Positions 46,435-56,267 of a stretch of 64,000 bases of DNA are shown here, piece by piece. Source of the DNA: Glaciihabitans sp. dw_435. Its GTDB lineage: Bacteria > Actinomycetota > Actinomycetes > Actinomycetales > Microbacteriaceae. Every line of letters starts with the position of its first letter. The stretch's first letter is position 1. Below the pieces are notes generated by a model. That model ran no database searches. It worked only from the letters and a program-made list of their open reading frames with translations, and was not told where the DNA came from. The DNA is taken from assembly GCF_018449675.1 (NCBI RefSeq), contig NZ_JAAVUZ010000013.1, forward strand, positions 1 to 64,000, in the 5' to 3' direction. Position numbers and translations under genes: made by a program.

Positions 46435-47820
46435 ATGGCGGTGCGGGCCCGGAGCCGGGGCGGGGACACGGTCGTCTCGACCCTGCCGCGCGCGCGCAGG
46501 CTGAGGATCGATGCCGTCTCCGTCCTCAGCGTCTATCTGGTGCTGTTGTTCGTTGTTCCCTCCGACCGCACCATCGCGCAGCTCGCCGGCGCGGGATCTC
46601 CCGCCATCCTCTTCGGCGGGCTCGCCTTCGTGTGGTGGGCCTGGTACCAGCTCGCCCGCACCACCCGGACGATGGGCGTGGGCCGCAAGCCCGTCCGCAT
46701 CGTGCTCGCCATCTTTCTGGCCGCCGCCGCGGTCAGCTACATCGTCGCGGTGCTGAGTCCCCGCCCGGACGGCGAGGGACGCGCCACCGACATGGGTGTG
46801 CTCCGGCTCGTCTCGTACGCGGGAATCCTCCTCATCGCGCACGACGGGATCAGCGACGCGACCCGCTTCCGGGTGCTGGTGCGGCGTCTCGTCACCTGGG
46901 GCGGGCTCCTGGCGGCCCTCGGCCTCGTGCAGTTCGTCACCAAGCAGTCGTTCGTCGACTCGATCGTCATCCCGGGGTTCACCGTTGCGCAGGACTTCTC
47001 GTCGGTGCAGGGTCGCAATGGCTTCGCGCGCGCGGCCGGCACGGCGGCCAACCCGCTGGAGTACGCGTTCGTGCTGTCGATGATTCTCCCGCTCGCGTTG
47101 ACGATCGCGGTGGATGACTCGGAGCGCCGGGCCCTGCGCCGGTGGTGGCCCGCCGCGCTCATCATCACGGCACTTGCACTGTCCGGCTCCCGCTCGGGAG
47201 TGATCGGTCTCGCCGTCGCCGTTGTTCTGCTCATCCCGACCTGGACGGCGGCCGTGCGCTGGCGCGCGCTCGTGGTCGGAGCTCTCGGTCTCGGCGCTGT
47301 CTATCTGCTGGTGCCGGGAATGATCGGCACCATCCGGTACCTGTTCGTCAACATCGGGGACGACGCGAGCGCGAACTCCCGCACGGGCAGTTACGACACC
47401 GCCGTCGCGTTCATCGAGACAAATCCCATTTTCGGCCGCGGGTTCGGCACGTTCCTGCCGCAGTACAGGATTCTCGACAACCAGTACCTCGGTAGCCTCA
47501 TCGAGCTTGGTTTTGTCGGCACGGGTGCGTTCATCGCCATCATGTTCACCTGTGTGGTCGTCGTGTTCCGCGCGCGGACACGACTGAACGAGCGGCTGCC
47601 ACGCCAGCTCGCCCAGGGGCTCGCGGCCTCGGTCATCGGGGCGGCGCTGATGATCGCGTTCTTCGACGTGTTCTCGTTCCGTATGGCGGCCGGCACGCTG
47701 TTTCTCGTGCTTGGCATGTGCGGGGCGTACGGAAGCGTCGGGCACAAACTCGCTCCCGACCGGGGAGCCCTTGTGCTGTCGGTGCCCGCATTCGGGATGG
47801 GGAGTCGGGCCCGGCACTAA
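46435..47820 (+). CDS. Wzy/O-antigen-ligase-like polymerase
   Basis: A 461-residue integral membrane protein with about 11-12 helices. A large outer loop near the C-terminal third carries the family pattern: SANSRTGSYDTAVAFIETNP, then FGRGFGTFLP and LDNQYLGSLIELGFVG. This is the Wzy_C/O-antigen ligase domain. With Wzx at 27134 and two Wzz-like proteins it would polymerise the repeat units outside the membrane. A ligase role is possible but less likely in a Gram-positive. The N-terminal 25 residues are basic. Confidence 0.88.
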   Translation: MAVRARSRGGDTVVSTLPRARRLRIDAVSVLSVYLVLLFVVPSDRTIAQLAGAGSPAILFGGLAFVWWAWYQLARTTRTMGVGRKPVRIVLAIFLAAAAVSYIVAVLSPRPDGEGRATDMGVLRLVSYAGILLIAHDGISDATRFRVLVRRLVTWGGLLAALGLVQFVTKQSFVDSIVIPGFTVAQDFSSVQGRNGFARAAGTAANPLEYAFVLSMILPLALTIAVDDSERRALRRWWPAALIITALALSGSRSGVIGLAVAVVLLIPTWTAAVRWRALVVGALGLGAVYLLVPGMIGTIRYLFVNIGDDASANSRTGSYDTAVAFIETNPIFGRGFGTFLPQYRILDNQYLGSLIELGFVGTGAFIAIMFTCVVVVFRARTRLNERLPRQLAQGLAASVIGAALMIAFFDVFSFRMAAGTLFLVLGMCGAYGSVGHKLAPDRGALVLSVPAFGMGSRARH

Positions 47821-47844
47821 CCGGCGTGCTTCGGCGCGAGCAGC

Positions 47845-49056
47845 CTAGGGGAACGACGAGAACCAGAGCACGCCGACGGCGAGAGGCTGCAGCACGAGGC
47901 ATCCGGCAAGCCAGATCCACCGCCGGCGGCGGCCACCCGTGAAGACGGGAGATCCGAGCAGGGGCGCCAGGGGCAGGAAGATGCGGAACACGCTCTGCTG
48001 CGGGAGGAACACCGCGAAGATGTAGAGCGCGTAGCTGGAGGTGAACGCCAGGGCGTCGGGGCCAATGGTGCGGGTCGACCGCCTGCTGACAAACCAGACG
48101 AAGGCAGCGGCAATGGCGATGACGAGGATGATCCCGAGGACGCCCAGGTAGCGGCCGGCCAGGAGGAACCAGGGCGACAGTGGCACGAATCCGCCCCGGT
48201 CGATGAGCTTGGCCCACCACGCCATCTCCGTCTGGAGATACGCGTCGGGCTGCCCGGTGGCGAGGCCGGCGATCACGGGCCAGGCGAGACCGGCGAGAAC
48301 GATCCCCACGCCGGCGGCAACGGCGCGCACCCGCGCGGCGACGGGGAACGGCTCTGCGCTGCGCAGGCGGATGATCACGTGGACACCGAGAGCGACGGCA
48401 AGGGCGAGCGCGCCGGGCCGGGTGAAACTCGCGACCACGCCGAACAGCAGCAGCGCCAGGTAGTGGCGCCGCACGAGGGCGACGAGACCGCAGAACAGCA
48501 GCGCGAGAAAAATGCTCTCGGCGTAGGCGAGCTGCAGCACGAACGCCATCGGCCCGAAGCAGAAGAGCGTGACCGCCCAGAGGGCGGGCGTGCGTCCCGT
48601 GCGTGGTTGCAGTAGCCGGAACAGGGCGAGGGCGGCGACGGCGCCGAACACCACAGCTACGAGCACGCCGGCCGGGTCGAACCCCAGGCCGGTCACGGTC
48701 ATGACGCCGCGCGTGAGCCAGGGAAACACCGGCAGGAACGCCCAGGCGTTGGGGTTCACGAATCCGTTGCCGTCGAGCGGCAGCGTCGCGGGGTACCCGT
48801 CGACGGCGATGTGGCGGTAGTACGTGCCGTCCCACACCGCGGAGAACCGGAAGAAATCGCGGTGAGTGGGGGAGGAGGCCACCGGCCACGGACGGTCGCC
48901 CACCATGGCGTAACTGCTGAGGAGCACAGCGGTGGAGAAGATCCGGGACGCGAGGTAAATCCCCAGGACGATGACCCACGCCGGTCGGCCGGCGAGGGCG
49001 GTGCCCCATCCGCGGGTGCGCGGGGCGGAGGTGCGCGAAACGCTAGGCGCGGTCAC
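47845..49056 (-). CDS. PIG-V-like mannosyltransferase (membrane, lipid-linked donor)
   Basis: A 403-residue protein with about 10 helices. The first outer loop has FFRFSAVWDGTYYRHIAVDG and a Pro-rich AWAFLPVFPW motif, matching PIG-V/GT-C mannosyltransferases that use polyprenyl-phosphate mannose. GPMAFVLQLAYAESIFLALL and VASFTRPGALALAVALG are also typical. The GTG start lies within the end of the upstream Ppm1-like gene, a 14-bp overlap. That gene would make the donor. The acceptor, protein or glycan, is unknown. Confidence 0.85.
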   Translation of the reverse strand: MTAPSVSRTSAPRTRGWGTALAGRPAWVIVLGIYLASRIFSTAVLLSSYAMVGDRPWPVASSPTHRDFFRFSAVWDGTYYRHIAVDGYPATLPLDGNGFVNPNAWAFLPVFPWLTRGVMTVTGLGFDPAGVLVAVVFGAVAALALFRLLQPRTGRTPALWAVTLFCFGPMAFVLQLAYAESIFLALLFCGLVALVRRHYLALLLFGVVASFTRPGALALAVALGVHVIIRLRSAEPFPVAARVRAVAAGVGIVLAGLAWPVIAGLATGQPDAYLQTEMAWWAKLIDRGGFVPLSPWFLLAGRYLGVLGIILVIAIAAAFVWFVSRRSTRTIGPDALAFTSSYALYIFAVFLPQQSVFRIFLPLAPLLGSPVFTGGRRRRWIWLAGCLVLQPLAVGVLWFSSFP

Positions 49057-49813
49057 TGTGTCGCTCGGCGTCGAAGGCGCCGCCCCGGGACATCCGGCTT
49101 CCGAACAATCCCCAGCGGGTGACCTGGGTGAGCGCCTCGACGACGATCCGGGTGGTCATTTTGGATGCCCCGTGCTCGCGCTCGACGAAGGTGATGGGAA
49201 CCTCGCGGATCGGGCGACCCTGGCGTTCGATGCGCCAGGCAAGCTCGATCTGGAACGCGTAGCCCTGGGCACTGAGTGTGGAGAGGTGGAGGGATTCGAG
49301 CGCGGACCGGCGGTACGCGCGGTATCCCGAGGTGATGTCGTGCAGGGACGAGCGCAGCAGGATGCGGGCGTAGAAGGTGCCCGCGCGGGAGATCAGCTGG
49401 CGGTACCACGGCCAGTTGACCACGCGACCACCGGGAATCCAGCGCGCGCCAATCGCGAGGTCCGCGCCGGCGGCAACCGCCGCGAGCAGGGCGGGAAGCT
49501 CTTCCGGCCGGTGGGAGCCGTCGGCGTCCATCTCGACGATGCGGATGTAATCACGCTCGAGCGCCCAGCGGAAGCCTGCGACATAGGCGGGTCCGAGGCC
49601 GTTCTTGGCGGTGCGGTGCAGGACGGACACGCGGGGGTCCGTGGAGGCCAGCTCGTCGGCGAGGTCACCCGTTCCGTCCGGGGAGTTGTCGTCGACAACC
49701 AGGATGTCGATCGCGGGAACGGTCGTCAGGATCCGGGCGGCGAGGGGAAGCAGGTTCTCCCGCTCGTTGTAGGTGGGAATGACCACGAGGGTCGTGCCTG
49801 ATTCAGTACTCAC
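49043..49813 (-). CDS. polyprenol-phosphate mannose synthase
   Basis: A soluble GT2 enzyme of 256 residues that makes polyprenyl-phosphate mannose from GDP-mannose. Motifs are TLVVIPTYNERENLLPLA, VDDNSPDGTGDLAD, the metal site EMDADGSHRPEELP and, near the end, EREHGASKM. This is the Dpm1/Ppm1 class; the acyltransferase domain of mycobacterial Ppm1 fusions is absent. I chose GTG 49813 (VSTESGTTLVV) because the extra 31 upstream residues have no family match. It is translationally linked to the PIG-V-like gene that would use its product. Confidence 0.93.
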   Translation of the reverse strand: MSTESGTTLVVIPTYNERENLLPLAARILTTVPAIDILVVDDNSPDGTGDLADELASTDPRVSVLHRTAKNGLGPAYVAGFRWALERDYIRIVEMDADGSHRPEELPALLAAVAAGADLAIGARWIPGGRVVNWPWYRQLISRAGTFYARILLRSSLHDITSGYRAYRRSALESLHLSTLSAQGYAFQIELAWRIERQGRPIREVPITFVEREHGASKMTTRIVVEALTQVTRWGLFGSRMSRGGAFDAERHSDRA

Positions 49814-49975
49814 GGATCGTCTTTCGCAGTCAGGAGTCGCACTCCGCCGATGCATCCTGCTCAGGGTGAAGACGAGCTGTGCTGGCGTTTCCGGTTGGCG
49901 GTGCATTCAATCATGCATGCAGGGATGGGTGAGAGCCGAATCCTCGCGGCCGTGCCCCACCAACCCGTGGCGGGA

Positions 49976-50920
49976 TTACGGGGTGAATGCGCCGAGCTCA
50001 GCCAGGCGCGGCGGATTGGCTCCCGCCCGCGAACAGGTAATCGCGGCGGCGCGACCGGCAAATGTCACGAGGTCGCGCACCGTCTTCTCGCCCAGGAACG
50101 GCAGTTTCGGCCGGGCGGCGGCGCCCAGCGTCTGCGTGAAGGTCAGCCCGGCGATGATGGCGGACATGAACGAGTCGCCCGCCCCGACGGTGTCGGCGAT
50201 GTCGACCTCGGGCGAGGGCACCTCGAGCACGCCGTTGGGGGTGAGAACCAGAGGCCCCTCCGCTCCCCGGGTGACGATGACGAGAGAGGGTCCGCGTTCC
50301 AGCCAGGCGGCGGCCGCCTGCGGGGTACTGCGGTTGGGGTAGAGGAACTTGAGGTCCTCGTTGCTTGCCTTGACGATGTCGCTCGCTTCGACGAAACGCT
50401 CCGCCGATGCCCGCGCGTCGGCCACGCTCGGTTCGAGTGCTGGCCGGCAATTCGGGTCGAAGCTGATGGTGGCGGTCTCGCGCGCGGACTCGACGAGGGA
50501 GAACACGGAGGCCGCCCCGGGCTGGATCAACGTCGAGATCGACCCCACGTGCACGTGATCGGCCGCCTGCACCGATGCGCGGGCCTCGGGCACGACGCTG
50601 GCGATGTCCCACGCGATCTCGAACTGGTAGCTCGCGGAACCTCCGACGTTGAGCGTGGCGATGGCTCGGCTGGTGGACGGGGACGCGGCGACGATGGTGG
50701 CGACGGAATTGCCGGACAGATGGTCGCGGATGACCCGACCGTCGTCATCCTCGGCGAACGACGTCACCAAAGTGGTGTCCAGACCGAGCCGGGTGGCACC
50801 GATCGCGACGTTGAGCGGACTGCCGCCGGCGTGCACCTGCGGTTCTGAGCTGTCGGCGAGAGGGGAGACGATGATATCGACGAGCGATTCCCCAATGACG
50901 GTGAGCTTCGATGGTGTCAC
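49976..50920 (-). CDS. PfkB-family carbohydrate kinase (fructokinase-like)
   Basis: A 314-residue ribokinase-fold enzyme. The N-terminal substrate motif is GGSPLNVAIGATRLG and the C-terminal ATP/anion-hole signature is DTVGAGDSFMSAI with the catalytic Asp. The GESLVDII start resembles fructokinases; the substrate is not certain. GGAGGG seven bases before the GTG at 50920 gives a strong start. A 162-bp gap with no gene separates it from the mannose genes. Confidence 0.92.
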   Translation of the reverse strand: MTPSKLTVIGESLVDIIVSPLADSSEPQVHAGGSPLNVAIGATRLGLDTTLVTSFAEDDDGRVIRDHLSGNSVATIVAASPSTSRAIATLNVGGSASYQFEIAWDIASVVPEARASVQAADHVHVGSISTLIQPGAASVFSLVESARETATISFDPNCRPALEPSVADARASAERFVEASDIVKASNEDLKFLYPNRSTPQAAAAWLERGPSLVIVTRGAEGPLVLTPNGVLEVPSPEVDIADTVGAGDSFMSAIIAGLTFTQTLGAAARPKLPFLGEKTVRDLVTFAGRAAAITCSRAGANPPRLAELGAFTP

Positions 50921-51007
50921 GCTGTGTCCCTCCGTTGGTCCCTGATCGCACTTTACCCCGAGGGTTCTCGGAGAGGCCAGACCACCCGGCGCGCGCCCGC
51001 CGCGGTG

Positions 51008-53047
51008 CTACTGACCGTTGAGCCTGTCGAGTGCCTCCCGGATAGCCGCCGCATAGATGAGGCCGCCGCTGTGCCCCGGATGAATGTGGTCGGCGCCGAG
51101 GAGGCCGAGGTGCGGTGCGATGGCCGACTTCCAGTCGACGAGCTCGACGTCGCTGTTGTCGCGATCGAACCCCGTGAGGGTCTGGTTAACCCCGGCGGTC
51201 CAGCCCCGCGGTGCCTGCACGTTCACCACGATCATGGTGTGCCCGGGTCCCAGCATCGCGTGCACCTCGTCGAGGGTGTCGCGACCGATCGCGCCGTTGG
51301 TGCCTAGCCCGACGAGCAACACCGGGCGCAATGTCCCCTCAGAGATCATGGACCTCACGATGGAGGGCAGCTGCCGCATCTGTCGCGACACGACCGCGTC
51401 AATCGAAATGCCCGGGAAGGTCGTTTCCAGCACGGGAGCGGAGGCGAGCATCACCGAGTCCCCGATGGCCGTGATGCCATCGCCCCAGGGCTGGGCAATT
51501 GACGAGGGAGGTCGCCCGGGAAGATGGGGGATCGACGGGCCGACATCCCCGGCGCCCGCGTCGGGTTGTTGTCCTGCAGACCTGACCGCGGCGGCTCCCG
51601 CCTCGATGAGTTCCTGGCTGGCGCTGGCGGTCGGAGCGTGCACCACGGCGGATCCGGCGAGCACCGTGGTGGTGGCCACCACGAGGATCACGGCGGCGCC
51701 GGTGACCGACCGAAGGCGGCGGCGCGGGCCGCGCGTAAAGGCAGCCGCGATGCTCGCACGGAACCCCTCGCGGCGCACCGGCGTCTCCAGGTAGCGGTAG
51801 GAGACCGTGGCAAGACCGACGGTGACCACGAGGGTGAGGAGACCGACCACCACGTCCGCGAAGACACTGCCACGCCACGCAGGCATCGCCGCGCGCACGA
51901 GGACGAGAACGGGCCAGTGCCAGAGGTAGAGGCCGTAGGAGCGTTCGCCGATCCAGCGCAGGAGGGGTACATCCAGCGCGCGGCCGAGCCACGACCCCGG
52001 AAGGGCAGCTCCCACCAGAACCCCAACGGTCAGCAGGCACGCCACGACCAGACCGCCACGGAACGCGATCGGTGACTGGGCGGGCAGCACGACAGTGAGG
52101 GTCACCAGGGCGATCAGCGCGAGGCATCCGGCCCCCATCAACAGCTGCCGGGACCAGGCCCAGCGCACGAGTCCGCGGCCCGCGAACCGCACGGCGCCCC
52201 ACGCGAGGAGGCCGCCGAGAGCCAGGCCGAAGAGGTGCGTATCGGTGCCGTAGTAGACGCGGGTGGCGCCGGCTCCGACGTTGTAGAGAACGAGCATCAG
52301 GACAGCGGATGCCACGGCCGCGGCCACCAGGACGCGGCCGACGATTCCCCGGCGACTGCGCAGCAGAAGCAGCAGAATCAGCGGCCAGAACAGGTAGAAC
52401 TGTTCCTCGACCGCGAGCGACCACAGGTTGCGGAAGAGGTCAGGCGACGTCCCGGCGAAGTAATCGGACCCGGTGGCGATGGCCACCCAGTTGCTGCTGA
52501 ATGTGGCGGCGGAGAGCACCTGCGTTCCGATGCCCACCATGACGTCGCCGCCGATGACGGCAGCAGCAAGGGTGCACACCAGCACGAGGGCGGCGAGCGC
52601 GGGAAGCAGTCGCCGTGCGCGCCGCGTCCAGAAGGCGGCAAGTCGGACCCGCCCCGTCGCCGCGTGTTCGCGCAGGAGCAGACGGGTGATGAGGAATCCG
52701 CTGATCACAAAAAAGATGTCGACGCCGAGCGCGCCGCCCGGCATGACGGCGGGAAAGAGGTGAAAGACGACGACGGCGATGACCGCGATGGCCCGCAGGC
52801 CGTCGATGCCCGTCAGTCGGGAATGCGGTTCCCGCACGGGTGCCTGCGGTTCGATACGGTCGCCCTTGTCCGGCGCTGCGGACACGGACTCGGCGTCTGC
52901 GTGAGCGTCGGGGGAGCGTGCGGGGAACGTCAGTACCACTGCCACCCGGCCGTCGTTCCCAGCGTCATCAGCACCCGCGATCTCCTTCGTGATTCCCGGC
53001 CCCCGTTCGGGGCACGACGAGGCAATGGTACTCGCGGGATCCGACAA
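51008..53047 (-). CDS. acyltransferase-3 / SGNH fusion O-acyltransferase
   Basis: An OafA-type membrane protein of 679 residues. After a long polar N-terminus (about 80 residues) comes the acyltransferase-3 domain with about 10-11 helices: GIDGLRAIAVIAVVVFHLFP, GVDIFFVISGFLITRLLL and WSLAVEEQFYLFWPL. The extracytoplasmic C-terminal SGNH domain (about 510-679) has the Ser motif AIGDSVMLASAP, GLGTNGAI, and the Asp-His motif ADHIHPGHSGG. It would O-acetylate a cell-surface polysaccharide, possibly the polymer made nearby. The TTG start at 53047 is doubtful; GTG 52945 is the main alternative. Confidence 0.9.
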   Translation of the reverse strand: MSDPASTIASSCPERGPGITKEIAGADDAGNDGRVAVVLTFPARSPDAHADAESVSAAPDKGDRIEPQAPVREPHSRLTGIDGLRAIAVIAVVVFHLFPAVMPGGALGVDIFFVISGFLITRLLLREHAATGRVRLAAFWTRRARRLLPALAALVLVCTLAAAVIGGDVMVGIGTQVLSAATFSSNWVAIATGSDYFAGTSPDLFRNLWSLAVEEQFYLFWPLILLLLLRSRRGIVGRVLVAAAVASAVLMLVLYNVGAGATRVYYGTDTHLFGLALGGLLAWGAVRFAGRGLVRWAWSRQLLMGAGCLALIALVTLTVVLPAQSPIAFRGGLVVACLLTVGVLVGAALPGSWLGRALDVPLLRWIGERSYGLYLWHWPVLVLVRAAMPAWRGSVFADVVVGLLTLVVTVGLATVSYRYLETPVRREGFRASIAAAFTRGPRRRLRSVTGAAVILVVATTTVLAGSAVVHAPTASASQELIEAGAAAVRSAGQQPDAGAGDVGPSIPHLPGRPPSSIAQPWGDGITAIGDSVMLASAPVLETTFPGISIDAVVSRQMRQLPSIVRSMISEGTLRPVLLVGLGTNGAIGRDTLDEVHAMLGPGHTMIVVNVQAPRGWTAGVNQTLTGFDRDNSDVELVDWKSAIAPHLGLLGADHIHPGHSGGLIYAAAIREALDRLNGQ

Positions 53048-53077
53048 CGAGCGGTCGCGGCGGTGGCCGGAGTGCGG

Positions 53078-53491
53078 CTAGGAAGCGTCCAGATACAGCC
53101 ACTGCCGACCGTCGCGCACGAACCTGCTGAGCTCGCGCTGCTCGCCGACAACGCCGTCACTGCGGTAGCGGGCAACGAACTCGACGGTGCCGTCGGAGTC
53201 GAGCATCCCGCCCCGGGACCGGCCAAGAATCTCGAGTCCGAACCAGCGGGTCGACGGATCCAGTTCGAGCGAAGCCGGGCGTGTTGCGGGATGCCACGTG
53301 GCGAGCAGGTACGCGACGTCGCCCGTCACGAACGCACTATAGCGGGAACGCATGAGGCGCTCGGCCGTCGGAGCCGCCGAGTCCCCGCGGTGAAACGGCC
53401 CGCAGCATTCCCCGTACGGGAGCCCGCTCTGGCACGGGCAGCGCGCCGCGTCTGCGAGGGCGGGAGGGGCGGATGATGCGGGCGTGGGCAT
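53078..53491 (-). CDS. YchJ-family (UPF0225) SEC-C motif protein
   Basis: A 137-residue protein with an N-terminal zinc-binding SEC-C-like motif, CPCQSGLPYGECCGPFH (about residues 18-34), and the family stretch TAERLMRSRYSAFVTGDVAYLLATWHP, within which SRYSAF is diagnostic. The rest is a small NTF2-like beta domain ending FVRDGRQWLYLDAS. The cellular role is unknown. ATG 53491 is chosen because the upstream extension lacks any family match. Confidence 0.9.
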   Translation of the reverse strand: MPTPASSAPPALADAARCPCQSGLPYGECCGPFHRGDSAAPTAERLMRSRYSAFVTGDVAYLLATWHPATRPASLELDPSTRWFGLEILGRSRGGMLDSDGTVEFVARYRSDGVVGEQRELSRFVRDGRQWLYLDAS

Positions 53492-53639
53492 CTGCCCATT
53501 ATCGCTGCGATGTGGGCGGGGCGCGGAGCATCCACTCTCCGCCCCTTCCCGCATCTTCGCCCTGTTGCCGGCTCGTGCACGGTGGAAAGCTGGGACGGGA
53601 TGGGGGAGCTCTGACGTAACAGAAAGCGGGTGTGTGGCC

Positions 53640-54482
53640 ATGGAGAAGATCATCATTGCCGTGGACGGTGAGCCATCGTGCGAGGCGGCAATCGGGTGGG
53701 TCATCGAGCGGTCACGCCGGCGCCCGACGAGCGTTGAGGTCACCACGGTCGCGGAGCTGGCGACCTACGGTGGCGGCATGATGGTGGATGACGTCGAGGC
53801 TGCCTATTCCGCTGTCGTGCGGGAGGCGGTCGAGCGAATCTCCACGGCAAGTCCGACCACGACAGTGACCTCCCGGGTGCGCCGCGGGCAGGTGCGGGTG
53901 GAGCTCGCGCGGGCCTCGGAGGACGCCGATGTGATCGTGCTGGGCACGGCCCGGCACCGCACGGTCGAGCACGGCGGGTACGGTGCCCTTCCCGCGCGCA
54001 TCGCGACGGTGACCGACTGCCCGGTGATCGTCATCCCGCAGGGTTGGGTGAGCGGCGATGCCGGCCCCGTCGTGCTCGGCATCGACGTGCAACACCCGCA
54101 GCCGGGCGTGGAATCGTTCGCGGCGCGGGAGGCTGCGGCGGCCGGCGGTGTGCTGCGCGTTGTGCACGCGTGGGGAGTGCCGACGTGGCTCGCGGTGGTG
54201 CTGTTCGCACACCCCTCGGTCTGGCGCGAGGTGGGCGAGACGGTCGAGGAGAAGTTCGCCGACCACCTCACGCGGATCCGGCGCGACAGGCCGGCGCTGA
54301 TCATTACGGAGCTGCTGCGGGAGGGGCCGACGTCCCGGGTGGTGGAGGAAGAGGCCGCGGGCGCGCAGCTGTTGGTGCTCGGGCGGAAGGCACACGGATC
54401 GATGCGGGACTACGCCCTCGGATCCACCGCGCACGACGCGCTCATCGCGATGCCGTGCCCGGTGGCGATCGTGCCGGCGTAG
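53640..54482 (+). CDS. universal stress protein with two UspA domains
   Basis: Two UspA domains in tandem in 280 residues. Domain 1 (about 2-140) starts KIIIAVDGEPSCEAAIGWVI and ends with a nucleotide-loop-like stretch VLGTARHRTVEHGGYG then CPVIVIP. Domain 2 (about 148-280) starts PVVLGIDVQHPQPG and has the loop VLGRKAHGSMRDYALGSTAH. The second loop is close to the ATP-binding G-2x-G-9x-G-S/T pattern, with Arg-Lys-Ala-His after the first Gly, so binding needs testing. The ATG is taken by homology to the domain start. Confidence 0.92.
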   Translation: MEKIIIAVDGEPSCEAAIGWVIERSRRRPTSVEVTTVAELATYGGGMMVDDVEAAYSAVVREAVERISTASPTTTVTSRVRRGQVRVELARASEDADVIVLGTARHRTVEHGGYGALPARIATVTDCPVIVIPQGWVSGDAGPVVLGIDVQHPQPGVESFAAREAAAAGGVLRVVHAWGVPTWLAVVLFAHPSVWREVGETVEEKFADHLTRIRRDRPALIITELLREGPTSRVVEEEAAGAQLLVLGRKAHGSMRDYALGSTAHDALIAMPCPVAIVPA

Positions 54483-54531
54483 CGTGGCCGGCGGGCGGCC
54501 GCGGCGTTGGGCTACCCGCACGGACGTGCTC

Positions 54532-55304
54532 TCAGTTCGGCTCGACCGGACTGGCGTGACGTCCGGTGCGCGCGGGCGACTGCACGGTGGCCCGACCGTC
54601 GTGCAGCTCGATGACGCGGTCGGCGCGGGCGGAGAGGTCGGCGTCGTGGGTGGCGACCACGGCGGCGAGGCCCTGCGAGATCACGAGTCCGGAAATGAGA
54701 TCGAGGATGAGGGCGGCGCTCGTGCTGTCGAGCTGGGCGGTCGGTTCGTCGGCGATGAGGATGCGCGGCGGAACGGCGAGGGCGCGGGCGATTCCCACGC
54801 GCTGTTGCTGGCCACCGGACAGCTCTGACGGCAGCTGGGCGGCGTGATCCGAGAGACCCACCATCGCCAGGACCTCGGCGACCCGCAGGTCGCGTTCGGC
54901 CGACGCCGCGTTCGTGATGCGGAGGGGTAGCTCGACGTTTTCCGCCGCGGTGAGCACGGGGATGAGTCCGAACGACTGGAAGATGAAGCTCAGGGCGCCG
55001 CGCCGCAGCTCGACGGACTCTTGCTCCGTCAGGCTCGAGAACTGCCTGCCCTCGACCCACACCTCGCCCGAGGTGGGCGTATCGAGGCCGCCGAGCATGC
55101 CGAGCAGCGTCGACTTGCCCGCACCGGAGGGACCCCGGACCACCACAAGCTCGCCCGGGTACACCTCGAGGTTGATGTTCGCGCAGGCGACGACATCCCC
55201 CGCCCGCGTGGAGAACACGCGGCCGAGATCGACGGCGCGTAGCAGGGGCGCCGTCGGCTCTGCCGTTCCGGTGGCACCGGGAGCGGTGATGGCGTCGGGT
55301 GAGG

Positions 55305-55308
<4 letters not shown>
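54532..55308 (-). CDS. ABC transporter ATPase (MacB/LolD type), second of the cassette
   Basis: A 258-residue ATPase: Walker A GPSGAGKST, signature LSGGQQQRVGIARAL, Walker B and D-loop ILIADEPTAQLDS, then the His-loop VVATHDADL. The group normally pairs with FtsX/MacB-like permeases, which are encoded just upstream. Its ATG overlaps the stop of the first ATPase gene (ATGA). It is the last gene of the four-gene operon. Confidence 0.93.

Positions 55309-56263
<955 letters not shown>

Positions 56264-56267
<4 letters not shown>

Noticed and set aside
45766-47817. A 683-codon open frame antisense to the Wzz-like and Wzy-like genes.
   Set aside because: Low-complexity, highly charged shadow of two membrane protein genes with recognisable features.
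20689-47820. Recent horizontal transfer of the polysaccharide locus as a genomic island.
   Set aside because: By eye its GC-rich codon use is like that of the flanking genes, and no integrase, tRNA end or mobile element borders it. A GC-skew or codon-usage computation could reopen this.
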